From: Geobacter argillaceus
GTDB lineage: Bacteria; Desulfobacterota; Desulfuromonadia; Geobacterales; DSM-12255
NCBI RefSeq assembly: GCF_007830735.1
Contig: NZ_VLLN01000005.1
Coordinates: 154,256 to 218,255, forward strand
Direction of reading: 5' to 3'
DNA length: 64,000 bases
The notes beneath the pieces were generated by a model. That model had not been told where the DNA came from, made no database searches, and saw nothing but the letters and a program-made list of their open reading frames with translations. Positions 45,461 to 54,148 of this stretch are shown piece by piece. How positions within the stretch are numbered: position 1 is the first letter of the stretch; every line of letters begins with the position of its first letter. A program made the position numbers and the translations under genes.

Positions 45461-47593
45461 TTGAGCTCTACCTTGCCCCATCTCCCTGAAATTCAGTTTA
45501 GGCTTTCGTACCGTACCGGCCGTGACGACATGGTTAAGGACTTTTTTGTCCCGTGCCTGGAATCGTCAGTGCTCTATCGTCGTGCGGCTGGATATTTCTC
45601 CAGCGCCGGGCTGGCTTTGGCTGCACGAGGCGTGGCAAGTCTGGCATCACGACGGGGCAAGATGCAGCTGGTTGTCTCTCCCCACCTGGAACCTTCCGAT
45701 GTAGAGGCGTTGCAAACAGCGGCCAGTAATCCTGCCGATGCGTTGCGAGCTATCGCAGCTCGAAGCTTGGCCGATATCGAAGATGCCCTGATCAAGGACA
45801 GGCTTAATGCTCTTGCCTGGTTGGCTGCGGCTGGGCTGCTGGAAATCAAGCTGGCTCTCCGTCTTGATGCAAAAGGCGGCTTCTCGCGAGGTATCTTTCA
45901 CGAAAAGACAGGAGTGTTCACCGATAGTAAGGGTAATCATGTGACTTTTTCCGGTTCATCCAATGAAACCGCTGGTGGGCTGGTGGAAAATTTTGAAAGT
46001 ATCAAGGTGTTCTGCTCATGGAAAGATCCTGAGGGGCGGGTTCAGGAAGAGATCGATAACTTCGAAGCCCTCTGGAACAACTCCACGCCAGGTCTGCGCA
46101 TCGTAGAGTTCAGCGAGGCAGGCAAGGAACTGCTTGAACGTTATCGTGATGCGGAAAGGCCGCCTGCCGGCCTCTCGATTGACAGAGTTAAAGAACCTGG
46201 CCCGCCGCTAGAATTTAAGCCGCCGAGTTGGTTCGATCTTCGCCCCTATCAGGCAGATGCTATCCGTGCTTGGAGCAAGGCCGGGGGCAAGGGGATATTT
46301 GCGATGGCCACCGGCTCAGGGAAGACTCTGACCGCACTCACCCTGGCCAGCAAGGTTGCGGAGAAGAATCGTCCGCTCGTCCTTATCGTGGTATGTCCCT
46401 TTATCAACCTCTGCCGACAGTGGCTGAGGGAGATGGCGACCTTTGGACTTCAGCCGGTTGCCTGCTTCGAGGGGAAAGACCGGTGGCAGACGGAGCTGGA
46501 GGATGGTTATCAACGGCTATCGGTCGGTCTGACTCAGGTTCATGCCATTGTCACCACCAACGCCACGTTTCAAAGCGAGAGTTTCCAGGCGCGTATTCGC
46601 CCACGGGTGGCGACGTCCGCCGTCCATCATCTCCTGATTGCCGATGAGGTCCATAACCTGGGGGCAGAACGAATTCGGGAGGCGCTGCCGGATGGGATTG
46701 CCATGCGTCTTGGGCTCTCTGCTACACCGGAGCGTCACTACGACCCGGTGGGTACAAAGGCCGTGTTGGACTATTTCGGCAAAATTATTTATGAGTATCC
46801 TTTATCATTAGCTATTGCCGATGGTCGCCTTTGCCGGTATCGTTACTACCCGATTCCTGTTGAGCTGACCGAGGCTGAAACCGACGCCTATGAAGAGATA
46901 ACCGCCAAGCTGGCCAAGTTTTTTTCCAGAGGGGATGGCGATGATGAAATGCAGCAGGTCGCCATGCGACTGCTCATCAAGCGGGCGCGGCTTCTTGCCG
47001 GAGCGGAGAATAAACTTGCTGCCCTGGATCGGGTCATTGCCTCGCTGCCGGAGCCGCCGAAAAAGGCTCTGTTTTACTGTGGCGACGGGCGCACGACTGA
47101 TGCCATAACCGACGAAGAAGTCCGTCAGATTCAGGCTGTCTCGCGGCTTTTGGGTGAAAGGCATGGTCTGAGGGTGCGGAATTTCACTTTTCGGGAGAGT
47201 ACGGAAGAGCGGGAAGAGATCCTGCGGGACCTGACGAGCGGCTTTCTGGATGGGGTTGTTGCCATACGCTGTCTTGATGAGGGGATTGACCTGCCGGATT
47301 TGCGCATGGGATTTCTCCTTGCCAGTTCCACCAATCCACGGCAGTTCGTTCAGCGGCGCGGCCGGCTGCTGCGTAATTCGGAAGGGAAGAATCGGTCGAT
47401 CATCTACGACTTTTTTGTGCAGCCGCCCGATCTTGGCGGCAAGCTTGATGATGATGGATTCAATATGGAGAGGAAGTTTTTCCAGAAAGAGTTGAGTAGG
47501 ATTGTTGAGTTTTGCCGGATGGCTGAAAATGGCCCTGAAGCGCTTCATTCACTTCATGACTTACGGTTGAAATACAATTTACTTTCGGAGTAA
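45461..47593 (+). CDS. PLD-nuclease/SF2 helicase fusion, probable Dnd restriction component
   Basis: This 710-residue protein combines a phospholipase D-type nuclease domain (about residues 20-220; H147-x-K149 and G165-S-S-N168 in HEKTGVFT / FSGSSNET) with a superfamily 2 helicase (about 255-680). The helicase has RPYQADAIRAW, Walker A ATGSGKT (283-289), the DEVH box (395-398), LSATPERH and motif VI QRRGR. The start is a TTG right after the preceding stop. I recall similar proteins annotated as restriction enzymes of DNA phosphorothioation systems. From context I infer that it cleaves or unwinds unmodified invading DNA. Confidence 0.85.
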   Translation: MSSTLPHLPEIQFRLSYRTGRDDMVKDFFVPCLESSVLYRRAAGYFSSAGLALAARGVASLASRRGKMQLVVSPHLEPSDVEALQTAASNPADALRAIAARSLADIEDALIKDRLNALAWLAAAGLLEIKLALRLDAKGGFSRGIFHEKTGVFTDSKGNHVTFSGSSNETAGGLVENFESIKVFCSWKDPEGRVQEEIDNFEALWNNSTPGLRIVEFSEAGKELLERYRDAERPPAGLSIDRVKEPGPPLEFKPPSWFDLRPYQADAIRAWSKAGGKGIFAMATGSGKTLTALTLASKVAEKNRPLVLIVVCPFINLCRQWLREMATFGLQPVACFEGKDRWQTELEDGYQRLSVGLTQVHAIVTTNATFQSESFQARIRPRVATSAVHHLLIADEVHNLGAERIREALPDGIAMRLGLSATPERHYDPVGTKAVLDYFGKIIYEYPLSLAIADGRLCRYRYYPIPVELTEAETDAYEEITAKLAKFFSRGDGDDEMQQVAMRLLIKRARLLAGAENKLAALDRVIASLPEPPKKALFYCGDGRTTDAITDEEVRQIQAVSRLLGERHGLRVRNFTFRESTEEREEILRDLTSGFLDGVVAIRCLDEGIDLPDLRMGFLLASSTNPRQFVQRRGRLLRNSEGKNRSIIYDFFVQPPDLGGKLDDDGFNMERKFFQKELSRIVEFCRMAENGPEALHSLHDLRLKYNLLSE

Positions 47594-47596
47594 TGC

Positions 47597-47791
47597 ATGA
47601 TTCCTACAGCAGACTCACCGGAGACTATCAAGAAGCTCACCCGTGCCCAGGAAATCTTTAAATCTGCGACTCCAGAATACCAGGCACTCATCAGAGAAAT
47701 TTTGAAGGAAGAGCGCGATGTGATGCACTTGAAGCGGCGCAGTGACATTCATCAGCGACTCTATGAGCATGTAAGGCGGGTGATCAAATGA
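47597..47791 (+). CDS. Small DNA-modification-system-associated protein
   Basis: This 64-residue, charged, helical protein (IKKLTRAQEIFKSATPEYQALIREILKEERDVMHLKRRSDIHQRLYEHVRRVIK) starts 3 bp after the helicase and overlaps the next gene by four bases, so it is coupled to both. Its size and position match small proteins that accompany DNA-modification defence operons. The function is unknown; a bridging subunit between helicase and ATPase is a guess from spacing. Confidence 0.75.
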   Translation: MIPTADSPETIKKLTRAQEIFKSATPEYQALIREILKEERDVMHLKRRSDIHQRLYEHVRRVIK

Positions 47792-49887
47792 TATTAGAGC
47801 GTCTCGTTCTTGAGAATTTTCGGCAGTTCAAAGGGCGTCAGGAGCTTGTCTTTTCTGACCTCCGGGAACGCAATGTCACGGTTATCCATGCTGAAAACGG
47901 GTTTGGGAAAACCACCCTGCTTAAAGCTTTACTCTGGGGCTTCTACGGACGTGATGGTTTGATGGGGAATGACGGCAATCCTGACGACTTTGAACGGCCG
48001 GATCGAATTATTCATGAAGGCTTAGCGCTTCGTGCCAAAGACCCGCTGGCGCTTACGGCTACCGTGCAGATAACCTTCAAGCACGATAATGATCGCTATA
48101 TCCTGACACGCCAGCTTTCATTGGCACAGCAAAATCTGAACCCGAGACAGACCACGCTATCGCTTGAGGTGATGCAAAACGGACAAACATTCTCCAGGGA
48201 TCGACCACAACAGCGCATTCAAGCTCTCATCCCCGATGGCATCAGCAGATTCCTCTTCTTCAATGGTGAACGCATCAACTACTTGGCCATGGAACGCAAC
48301 AGTTCCCAGGTAACAGATGCCATCCACCAGATGCTTGGGCTTGAATTACTGAAGATTACCATCGCCGACCTCCGTCACCAGAACGTCCGCGGCAAACTTC
48401 GCACCGAGCAAAAAGAGACAACAAGTGAAGAGAAGAGGGAGTTGATTGAGCAACTTTCAAGTCTGGAAGAGCAGGTAAAAGAGTTTGTTGCCCAGCAAGA
48501 TCAGACGCTTGCTAATTTGAAGGCGATTAACGCAGAATTTGCATCGGTCGATGGGAAGCTGGCTGCCAATCGTGTTGCTCACGAACTCCAGACCAAACGT
48601 ATTAACCTTATGCGCGAGAGAGAGGAGTTAGCTGGGAAACGTGAGGAGGTGACGAAACGCCTGTCCAAACTCATTTCGGATGACGGCTACACCCTTCTTA
48701 CCTCCAAGTTGATAAATCGAGGCCGTGAAATCATCGCGCAGCTGCGCAGCGAGGGGAAAATTCCTGCCCGTGTGCTCAACACCTTCTTGCAGGAGCTGTT
48801 GGAGCATAGCAAATGTATCTGCACCCGGAGTCTTGAAGAAGGTTCTCCTGAGCGTGCCGCAGTTGAGAATCTCCTGACCATAGCAGGCGATCAGGATTTC
48901 AATAACGCTGTTGGTGCCCTTGATCATGCAATCGGAGTTATTGAAGGGGTTGGCGGTCAGACACAGGAACAGCTGAACCAGTTGAAGATGGAGAGACTTG
49001 AACTTTCCCGCGACATCCGCGAGCGGGATGAAGAGATCGAGGAGATTCATCAGGCTCTCGGGGGGAAAAAGGACGAAGAGGTTCAACATCTGGAAGAGAA
49101 GCGGAAGTCACTACAACTGGATCGCGATGCACAAAACGCAGCGCTTGGAAGAATCAGCGGCCAGATCGAAGATACAACAGCTGTAATAGAAGCCATGGAA
49201 GCACAAATTCGTCATATTGAGGATAAAGAAGAGGCTGCTGCCCGTGCTCAGCGTCGGGTAGATGCGGTCGAGGACAGCATCAATATTCTTTCGCAAATCT
49301 TGAAAGCTGAAACCGAAGACCTTCGACCACTTCTCAACGCCGAAATCGACAGTCACTTCCGCAAGATAATGACCAAAGACTATTGGGCGGAGCTGTCTGA
49401 AAACTTCACCCTGCGAATTCGCAAGAGAGTTGCGGGAGGCGACGGAGGTGCAGACCCTGTCGAGATCGATGCAGCTTTAAGTACGGGTGAACGAACTGTT
49501 ACCTCACTTGTCTTCATAGCCAGTCTCGTTTCCCTCGCGAGGCGACGGTCGGAAATCCCAACCATACTCAGGGATCTGGCCGGGTCGGCCTTCCCAATAG
49601 CAATCGATTCCCCGTTTGGCTCCTTAAGCATCTTTCGTGTGGGGGTCGCGAAGTACATTCCCGAACTTGCTCCGCAGGTTGTTCTCTTTGTCAGTCCGAA
49701 ACAATACGAGGGTGACGTTGAGGCGGTGCTTTCTTCATCCGGGCGCATTGGTAAGCGATACTATCTCACTTACTATGGTCCGACAATGCCGGAGAAGGCA
49801 GCACCGGAACTGATTGTTGAGGGACAAAGGATTCAGCAGTATTTCCCGCTGGAGACTGATGAGTATACGGAGATCGTGCCGCTATGA
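47788..49887 (+). CDS. SMC/RecN-like ATPase with CxC hook (DndD-like)
   Basis: This 699-residue protein has an N-terminal ATPase half (MILERLVLENFRQFKG, Walker A NGFGKTT with K41), long coiled-coil arms (about 195-330 and 370-530) around a central hinge with a C343-I-C345 pair (HSKCICTRSLEEGSPER), and a C-terminal half with the signature LSTGERTVTSLVFIA and the Walker B region PIAIDSPFGSL. The architecture equals Rad50/DndD proteins. It is a second such ATPase in the island besides DndD and belongs to the + strand module. It may load or move along DNA with the helicase partner. Confidence 0.85.
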   Translation: MILERLVLENFRQFKGRQELVFSDLRERNVTVIHAENGFGKTTLLKALLWGFYGRDGLMGNDGNPDDFERPDRIIHEGLALRAKDPLALTATVQITFKHDNDRYILTRQLSLAQQNLNPRQTTLSLEVMQNGQTFSRDRPQQRIQALIPDGISRFLFFNGERINYLAMERNSSQVTDAIHQMLGLELLKITIADLRHQNVRGKLRTEQKETTSEEKRELIEQLSSLEEQVKEFVAQQDQTLANLKAINAEFASVDGKLAANRVAHELQTKRINLMREREELAGKREEVTKRLSKLISDDGYTLLTSKLINRGREIIAQLRSEGKIPARVLNTFLQELLEHSKCICTRSLEEGSPERAAVENLLTIAGDQDFNNAVGALDHAIGVIEGVGGQTQEQLNQLKMERLELSRDIRERDEEIEEIHQALGGKKDEEVQHLEEKRKSLQLDRDAQNAALGRISGQIEDTTAVIEAMEAQIRHIEDKEEAAARAQRRVDAVEDSINILSQILKAETEDLRPLLNAEIDSHFRKIMTKDYWAELSENFTLRIRKRVAGGDGGADPVEIDAALSTGERTVTSLVFIASLVSLARRRSEIPTILRDLAGSAFPIAIDSPFGSLSIFRVGVAKYIPELAPQVVLFVSPKQYEGDVEAVLSSSGRIGKRYYLTYYGPTMPEKAAPELIVEGQRIQQYFPLETDEYTEIVPL

Positions 49888-50609
49888 ACACCAATGACAC
49901 AATCGCCGAAGTAGCGCAAAAGGTGTTGCGAGAGATGGGCAGGGCTGCATCTATTGATGAGCTCTACGCTGAAATCGTTCGGAGAAAGCTTTACGAATTC
50001 AATACACCAACACCAGAGCATGTATTGCGGACTACTATCCGCAGGCATACTGGAAACGTCGAACGTGTGGATTCTTCTGATGAAGTATTGTTCGAGTTGG
50101 TGAGTGAAGACGTTTATGGTTTGAGTTCCGGGACAAGAACAACCACAAGAAAAAGGGCGGGCTCCGGTATGAAACGAATTCAACGGGCAAACGATAAAGA
50201 GGAAATCATCAAAAACCTGATGTCCGATCAGGTGGGAGTTTTCAAGGAAATCTGGAAGTTGCTCCTTTTTGCCGCCCAGGTCGGGATGAGGAATGATAAG
50301 CGATTGCCGCTAAAAGCTCTTGATGCAGGCAAAGGAATCGATCAAAGCACCTTCGGCAACTGTCCAGCCTGGCCGGGAGTACTCTATCTTATGACACTGG
50401 CGGAGACACAAAAGTCAGATTGCCTTTCGGGTTCTGAAAAAGCAGAGGATGATAGGGTTTCTGTATTTCAGGAGTATGCGAATGGTGGGCTAGAGGTTTT
50501 ACGGGACTTCTTCGCAGGTCGTCCACTTGATCTGGATGGGCTGCTTGCGTTTATTGAGACACAGCGGGAAGAGAGTGCTGGAAGGCTAGATCTGGAACTT
50601 ACAATTTAA
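49884..50609 (+). CDS. HARE-HTH protein with Dnd-associated C-terminal domain
   Basis: The 241 residues fall in two parts. Residues about 5-80 form a HARE-HTH domain (IAEVAQKVLREMGRAASIDELYAEIVRRKLYEF, PEHVLRTTIRRHTG, DEVLFELVSEDVYGL), a winged helix often tethered to restriction enzymes. Residues about 105-235 (FKEIWKLLLFAAQVGMRNDKRLPL, GLEVLRDFF) resemble what I recall as Dnd system-associated protein 4. It overlaps the ATPase by four bases. I infer a DNA-recognition or modification-sensing subunit. It is the last gene of the module with normal base composition. Confidence 0.75.
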   Translation: MNTNDTIAEVAQKVLREMGRAASIDELYAEIVRRKLYEFNTPTPEHVLRTTIRRHTGNVERVDSSDEVLFELVSEDVYGLSSGTRTTTRKRAGSGMKRIQRANDKEEIIKNLMSDQVGVFKEIWKLLLFAAQVGMRNDKRLPLKALDAGKGIDQSTFGNCPAWPGVLYLMTLAETQKSDCLSGSEKAEDDRVSVFQEYANGGLEVLRDFFAGRPLDLDGLLAFIETQREESAGRLDLELTI

Positions 50610-50639
50610 TTAAAACCATTTTTATATAGGGGGTATAGC

Positions 50640-52649
50640 GTGTCTATCCATGACTCTGAAGAAGTAGTTATTGATGAAGGTCCAAATCTTAATCAAAGAA
50701 TTACCGGCTACATAGGTTCATTCAACACTAATGATAGCTACAATGTAAATTATTTACTATCGAGCTTAAATATAAAAGAATTTAAATTACTTGATATTGC
50801 TTCAGAAGTATTTAAATTTGATCAAGTTGATTTTGAAGAAATGGTTCAGCGCGACGTTGATCCAGTCAGAGTTCAAGAGGAAATCATAGATCAATATCTA
50901 AAAGCTGGTAAAAATAGAGCGTTATTCTTTCCACCGCTGATCGTATCAGTTATAGCATTTGATAATTTGGATAAGCCGGTTCATCAATTTAATGAAATTC
51001 ACGAAGAGAATAACGGAAAGACTTTTATAAAAAGGTGGGATAATTTTTTCGCAATAGAGGCTAGGATTGCAGATAAAGGTAGCAATGCATATATTAAGGG
51101 TAAGGCTGGCTCTTTAATTCCAATTCATCCATATGCCTCAAAAATCCTTTATGACGACAAGCAAGTAAAGTTGGTTGTAATTGATGGGCAGCATCGGTTT
51201 TATGCTCTACGCGAATTATCTGGTCGTCAACCTGATTTGATAAAAGATATTGATCTCCCTATTTGCATAGTATTTTCACCTGATGCTATTGCTAGGAATG
51301 GTGGACAAGATGTAATGAATAATTTAAGAAACATGTTTGTTACTATCAATAACAAAGCTAAAGATGTGAGCGGTCATTTCCTGGATTTGTTAAATGACCA
51401 TAGCATTGCCTCATTATGTGTTAGAGAATTAGCTAATGCATGGAAAGAGTCAGATCCAGATAGCCTTAGAAGCAATCTTCAGTTTATGGAATGGAATCAA
51501 AGGAATAAAAGTAAGTCTAATCAAGTAAACAATCAGCACTCAATAACTACTGTATCAATAATAGCTGATGCTCTTAGAAATTATGTTTTTAATAATAAGA
51601 AAGATTCAAAAACATTTAATCTGTTGGCTTTAGGGACTAGGAAGGACGAATTAGAAAAGCATCCAAATTCGACATCTATCTACTATATAACTGAATCCGA
51701 ATTTGACGTAGAGCAGGCATATATTTTACGTGAACTAGCAAAAGAATATGTAGTCCCTTGCCTCGACTGGTTATTGCTAAAACCAACCGTATATAGGCAC
51801 ATACAGGATAAATACTTGAAGGCCATTGATGTATTAGAGGCTAATGTTGAAAAAGGAAAAGATGGTTGGTTAACGTTTAAAAAACTAATAAAAGACTTTA
51901 AAGAGAGTAACAAACTATCACCAGAGGCAGCTATACTTGCTGAAAGAGATTTCAATAAGGAAATTATTTTAGATAAAGGTATTGATACCTATCGCAAAAA
52001 CGTTTTTCAACAAGGTTATATTAGAGTGTGGGCTCAAGTTTCAGATTACTTAATTACTGAATACGAAATATCACCTTTTATTACTGCAAAAGCAATGGTT
52101 GCGGCATATGAAAAATTAGTTTTTGACTATCGTAGAAACATATTTGATAAAGATCAAGCTTACGCTAACTTGATACTTTATGATAAAACAGGTAAGCCAA
52201 ATGTTACTTCTCGTGGTAAACAAGCTTGGTCAGAGATCCTCATGAGTTTTTATATTGAAAATAAAACCTCTAACGAATTTATCAAAGCGCTAAAAAGTGA
52301 GTTAGGAGAAGCATTTGACCCAGACAAAAGCAAGAATGTCGTCGATAAGTTGACCGCATGGAGTCAAAAAGCTCTTGCTAGCTACTCTTCTGAATTTTTA
52401 GAAAAAATAGAAAAAGATTATAACAATAATTGGCGAATCAAAGAGTTTCCTAAGGCGTTTAAAGATAAACTAGAGGGACTTATTTCCAAGGAAGATCCTG
52501 ATAGTTTCGATGAGTTTCAAAAACTTATTAAAGAAAAGGCAGATTATGCATACAAGCAGTCAATAGAACCATTGTATAGCCTTCTTGGAGTCGATAAGAA
52601 ATCTATTCCTTCGACTATTTTTGATTCACAAGACACTGATCAAATATAA
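50640..52649 (+). CDS. Large DGQHR-domain protein, AT-rich
   Basis: Starting at GTG 50640 behind TATAGGGGG, the protein has 669 residues. The first 200 residues contain the DGQHR signature (VIDGQHRFYALREL, D182-R186) shared with DndB and with DpdB of the 7-deazapurine system. The long C-terminal part (about 320-669) is helical and unrecognised. It is almost twice as long as DndB at 57801 and the two differ outside the motif. Base composition and codon use change abruptly to AT-rich at about 50610, so this gene and the next came from another source. It may sense modified or unmodified DNA; that is inference. Confidence 0.75.
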   Translation: MSIHDSEEVVIDEGPNLNQRITGYIGSFNTNDSYNVNYLLSSLNIKEFKLLDIASEVFKFDQVDFEEMVQRDVDPVRVQEEIIDQYLKAGKNRALFFPPLIVSVIAFDNLDKPVHQFNEIHEENNGKTFIKRWDNFFAIEARIADKGSNAYIKGKAGSLIPIHPYASKILYDDKQVKLVVIDGQHRFYALRELSGRQPDLIKDIDLPICIVFSPDAIARNGGQDVMNNLRNMFVTINNKAKDVSGHFLDLLNDHSIASLCVRELANAWKESDPDSLRSNLQFMEWNQRNKSKSNQVNNQHSITTVSIIADALRNYVFNNKKDSKTFNLLALGTRKDELEKHPNSTSIYYITESEFDVEQAYILRELAKEYVVPCLDWLLLKPTVYRHIQDKYLKAIDVLEANVEKGKDGWLTFKKLIKDFKESNKLSPEAAILAERDFNKEIILDKGIDTYRKNVFQQGYIRVWAQVSDYLITEYEISPFITAKAMVAAYEKLVFDYRRNIFDKDQAYANLILYDKTGKPNVTSRGKQAWSEILMSFYIENKTSNEFIKALKSELGEAFDPDKSKNVVDKLTAWSQKALASYSSEFLEKIEKDYNNNWRIKEFPKAFKDKLEGLISKEDPDSFDEFQKLIKEKADYAYKQSIEPLYSLLGVDKKSIPSTIFDSQDTDQI

Positions 52650-52655
52650 GTTGTC

Positions 52656-53771
52656 ATGATTAAGAATATTAGTAAATGGCTCCCAGATTCAGAACCTGCT
52701 TTATGTGCCTGGATTGTAAACGAATGTGAAATCGATGACTTCTTAGTTGTAAAAGAGTTATTTGAATCAAATCCTATTTATTTAATGAATAACGAAAACC
52801 CACACTACATATTTGGATATATTTACTTATATTTGCATCATGGTTGTAACCTGAGTGAAATTAAAGATGAACTAATTAGTAAATCACAGGAATATATCAT
52901 ATGCTCTATTATTATATCAATTATTGATTCATTGAAGAATTATGACATAGATAAAGCAACGTCATATGTAGATACTATATCTGAGTTAAATAAAGGCACT
53001 AACTGTTATGATAAATTAATATATTGTATTGAAATATTCATATCTATTAACTCCAAACTATTAAACGATATTGTCACTGGTAGTATTTATGGTCATATAA
53101 CCCAAAAAGCATGGTGGCTTGATAGACCTCAATTAACAACAACACTAAGGGATATATCTGCTGAGACAAATAAATTACCGTATAGCATTAAAAACACTGT
53201 CTCAAATAGGATTAATGAAATAAATATGCTAACTGACATTGCAGCTAGTAAAAACGTCTGTGATATCACTAAGGTGCTGTCAGCTTGCTGTTATTCAATC
53301 GTACCCTATTATATCAAAAAAAACCATCTAATAACTGCATTCCTTCTTATTCATAGATCACTGGACTTCTATTTTGCATCAGATGCAATAAATAAAGGCC
53401 TTATAGGAGTGCAGCGTGATTTCTTGTCATACATCAATAAAAGCGCAGCTATTGATGACGTTATGCCAAGAATACACCTCTATAATACCTATTTTGATTA
53501 TATAGCAAAAACTGACAGGCTAGCACCTAATCTTGAAGATATTATACGGAATATCAACAAAAAAAGAAATCAACTGATACATACACATGGTGTTGATTCT
53601 GTAAGCAAAGACGAAATAGATAAAGCATATAATGATGCTGGCTTGATTTTAAAGTGCGACCAAGATTGGAAAGTGCAACTGGCACGATTTAGAACACGGC
53701 TTGTAGTTAATGCTAAGGACTTGATTTACGAGTCATTCAATCTTAAGGATGTTATAAGCTTAATTAAATAA
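52656..53771 (+). CDS. Unknown protein with C-terminal HEPN-like RNase motif, AT-rich
   Basis: This 371-residue helical protein starts 6 bp after the DGQHR gene. I recognise no N-terminal family. The C-terminal part (about 210-345) reads as an all-helical HEPN-type domain and contains R304-N-Q-L-I-H309 (KKRNQLIHTHG), the R-polar-x3-H motif of HEPN ribonucleases such as those in RnlA, Csm6 and many abortive-infection toxins. It shares the AT-rich composition of its neighbour. I infer an RNA-cutting effector held in check by, or triggered through, the DGQHR protein. It converges on dndE with only 11 bp between stops. Confidence 0.6.
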   Translation: MIKNISKWLPDSEPALCAWIVNECEIDDFLVVKELFESNPIYLMNNENPHYIFGYIYLYLHHGCNLSEIKDELISKSQEYIICSIIISIIDSLKNYDIDKATSYVDTISELNKGTNCYDKLIYCIEIFISINSKLLNDIVTGSIYGHITQKAWWLDRPQLTTTLRDISAETNKLPYSIKNTVSNRINEINMLTDIAASKNVCDITKVLSACCYSIVPYYIKKNHLITAFLLIHRSLDFYFASDAINKGLIGVQRDFLSYINKSAAIDDVMPRIHLYNTYFDYIAKTDRLAPNLEDIIRNINKKRNQLIHTHGVDSVSKDEIDKAYNDAGLILKCDQDWKVQLARFRTRLVVNAKDLIYESFNLKDVISLIK

Positions 53772-53782
53772 ATTATAAGGTG

Positions 53783-54148
53783 CTATTTGACTACTTCATT
53801 GATAGTTTTCACATTTTGCATTAATTGAATTCCTCGCTCAAGATGATTTCTAAAATTCTCTGCCACAGCTTCTTTTTGTCTAATATCAACGCCATCTCGG
53901 TTTGCACGCAATATAACCATAGCGGTAAGTTCATTGTGGATAGGTCCTGAAAATGTTTTCCAATCCATGTCGATTGAGCTGTCTCCAGACTTCTCCATCC
54001 TTGGTGGTGGGGTCGGATTTGCTAATGATCTACAAAGTGCGGCTCTACATATTTCATTCCAGTGCTCCAACCCTGTACGACGCTTGATCTTAATCAGAAT
54101 CTCTTTGGATCGGGCGCTCACCCGTACATGCTCAACTGGTGGTCTCAT
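53783..54148 (-). CDS. dndE: DNA phosphorothioation protein DndE
   Basis: DndE is the small protein of the Dnd complex, thought to bind nicked DNA or act as a structural partner. The 121 residues match the family: PVEHVRVSARSKEILIKIKRRTGLEHWNEICRAALCRSLANP, then a conserved core WKTFSGPIHNELTAMVILRA and a helical end. The start overlaps dndD by four bases. It is the last gene of the dndB-C-D-E operon. Confidence 0.92.
   Translation of the reverse strand: MRPPVEHVRVSARSKEILIKIKRRTGLEHWNEICRAALCRSLANPTPPPRMEKSGDSSIDMDWKTFSGPIHNELTAMVILRANRDGVDIRQKEAVAENFRNHLERGIQLMQNVKTINEVVK

Noticed and set aside
45461..50609. Identification of the + strand genes as DndF-DndG-DndH
   Set aside because: Domain order and sizes do not fit: there is no very large DndH-type helicase, and the PLD-helicase plus CxC ATPase are different proteins.
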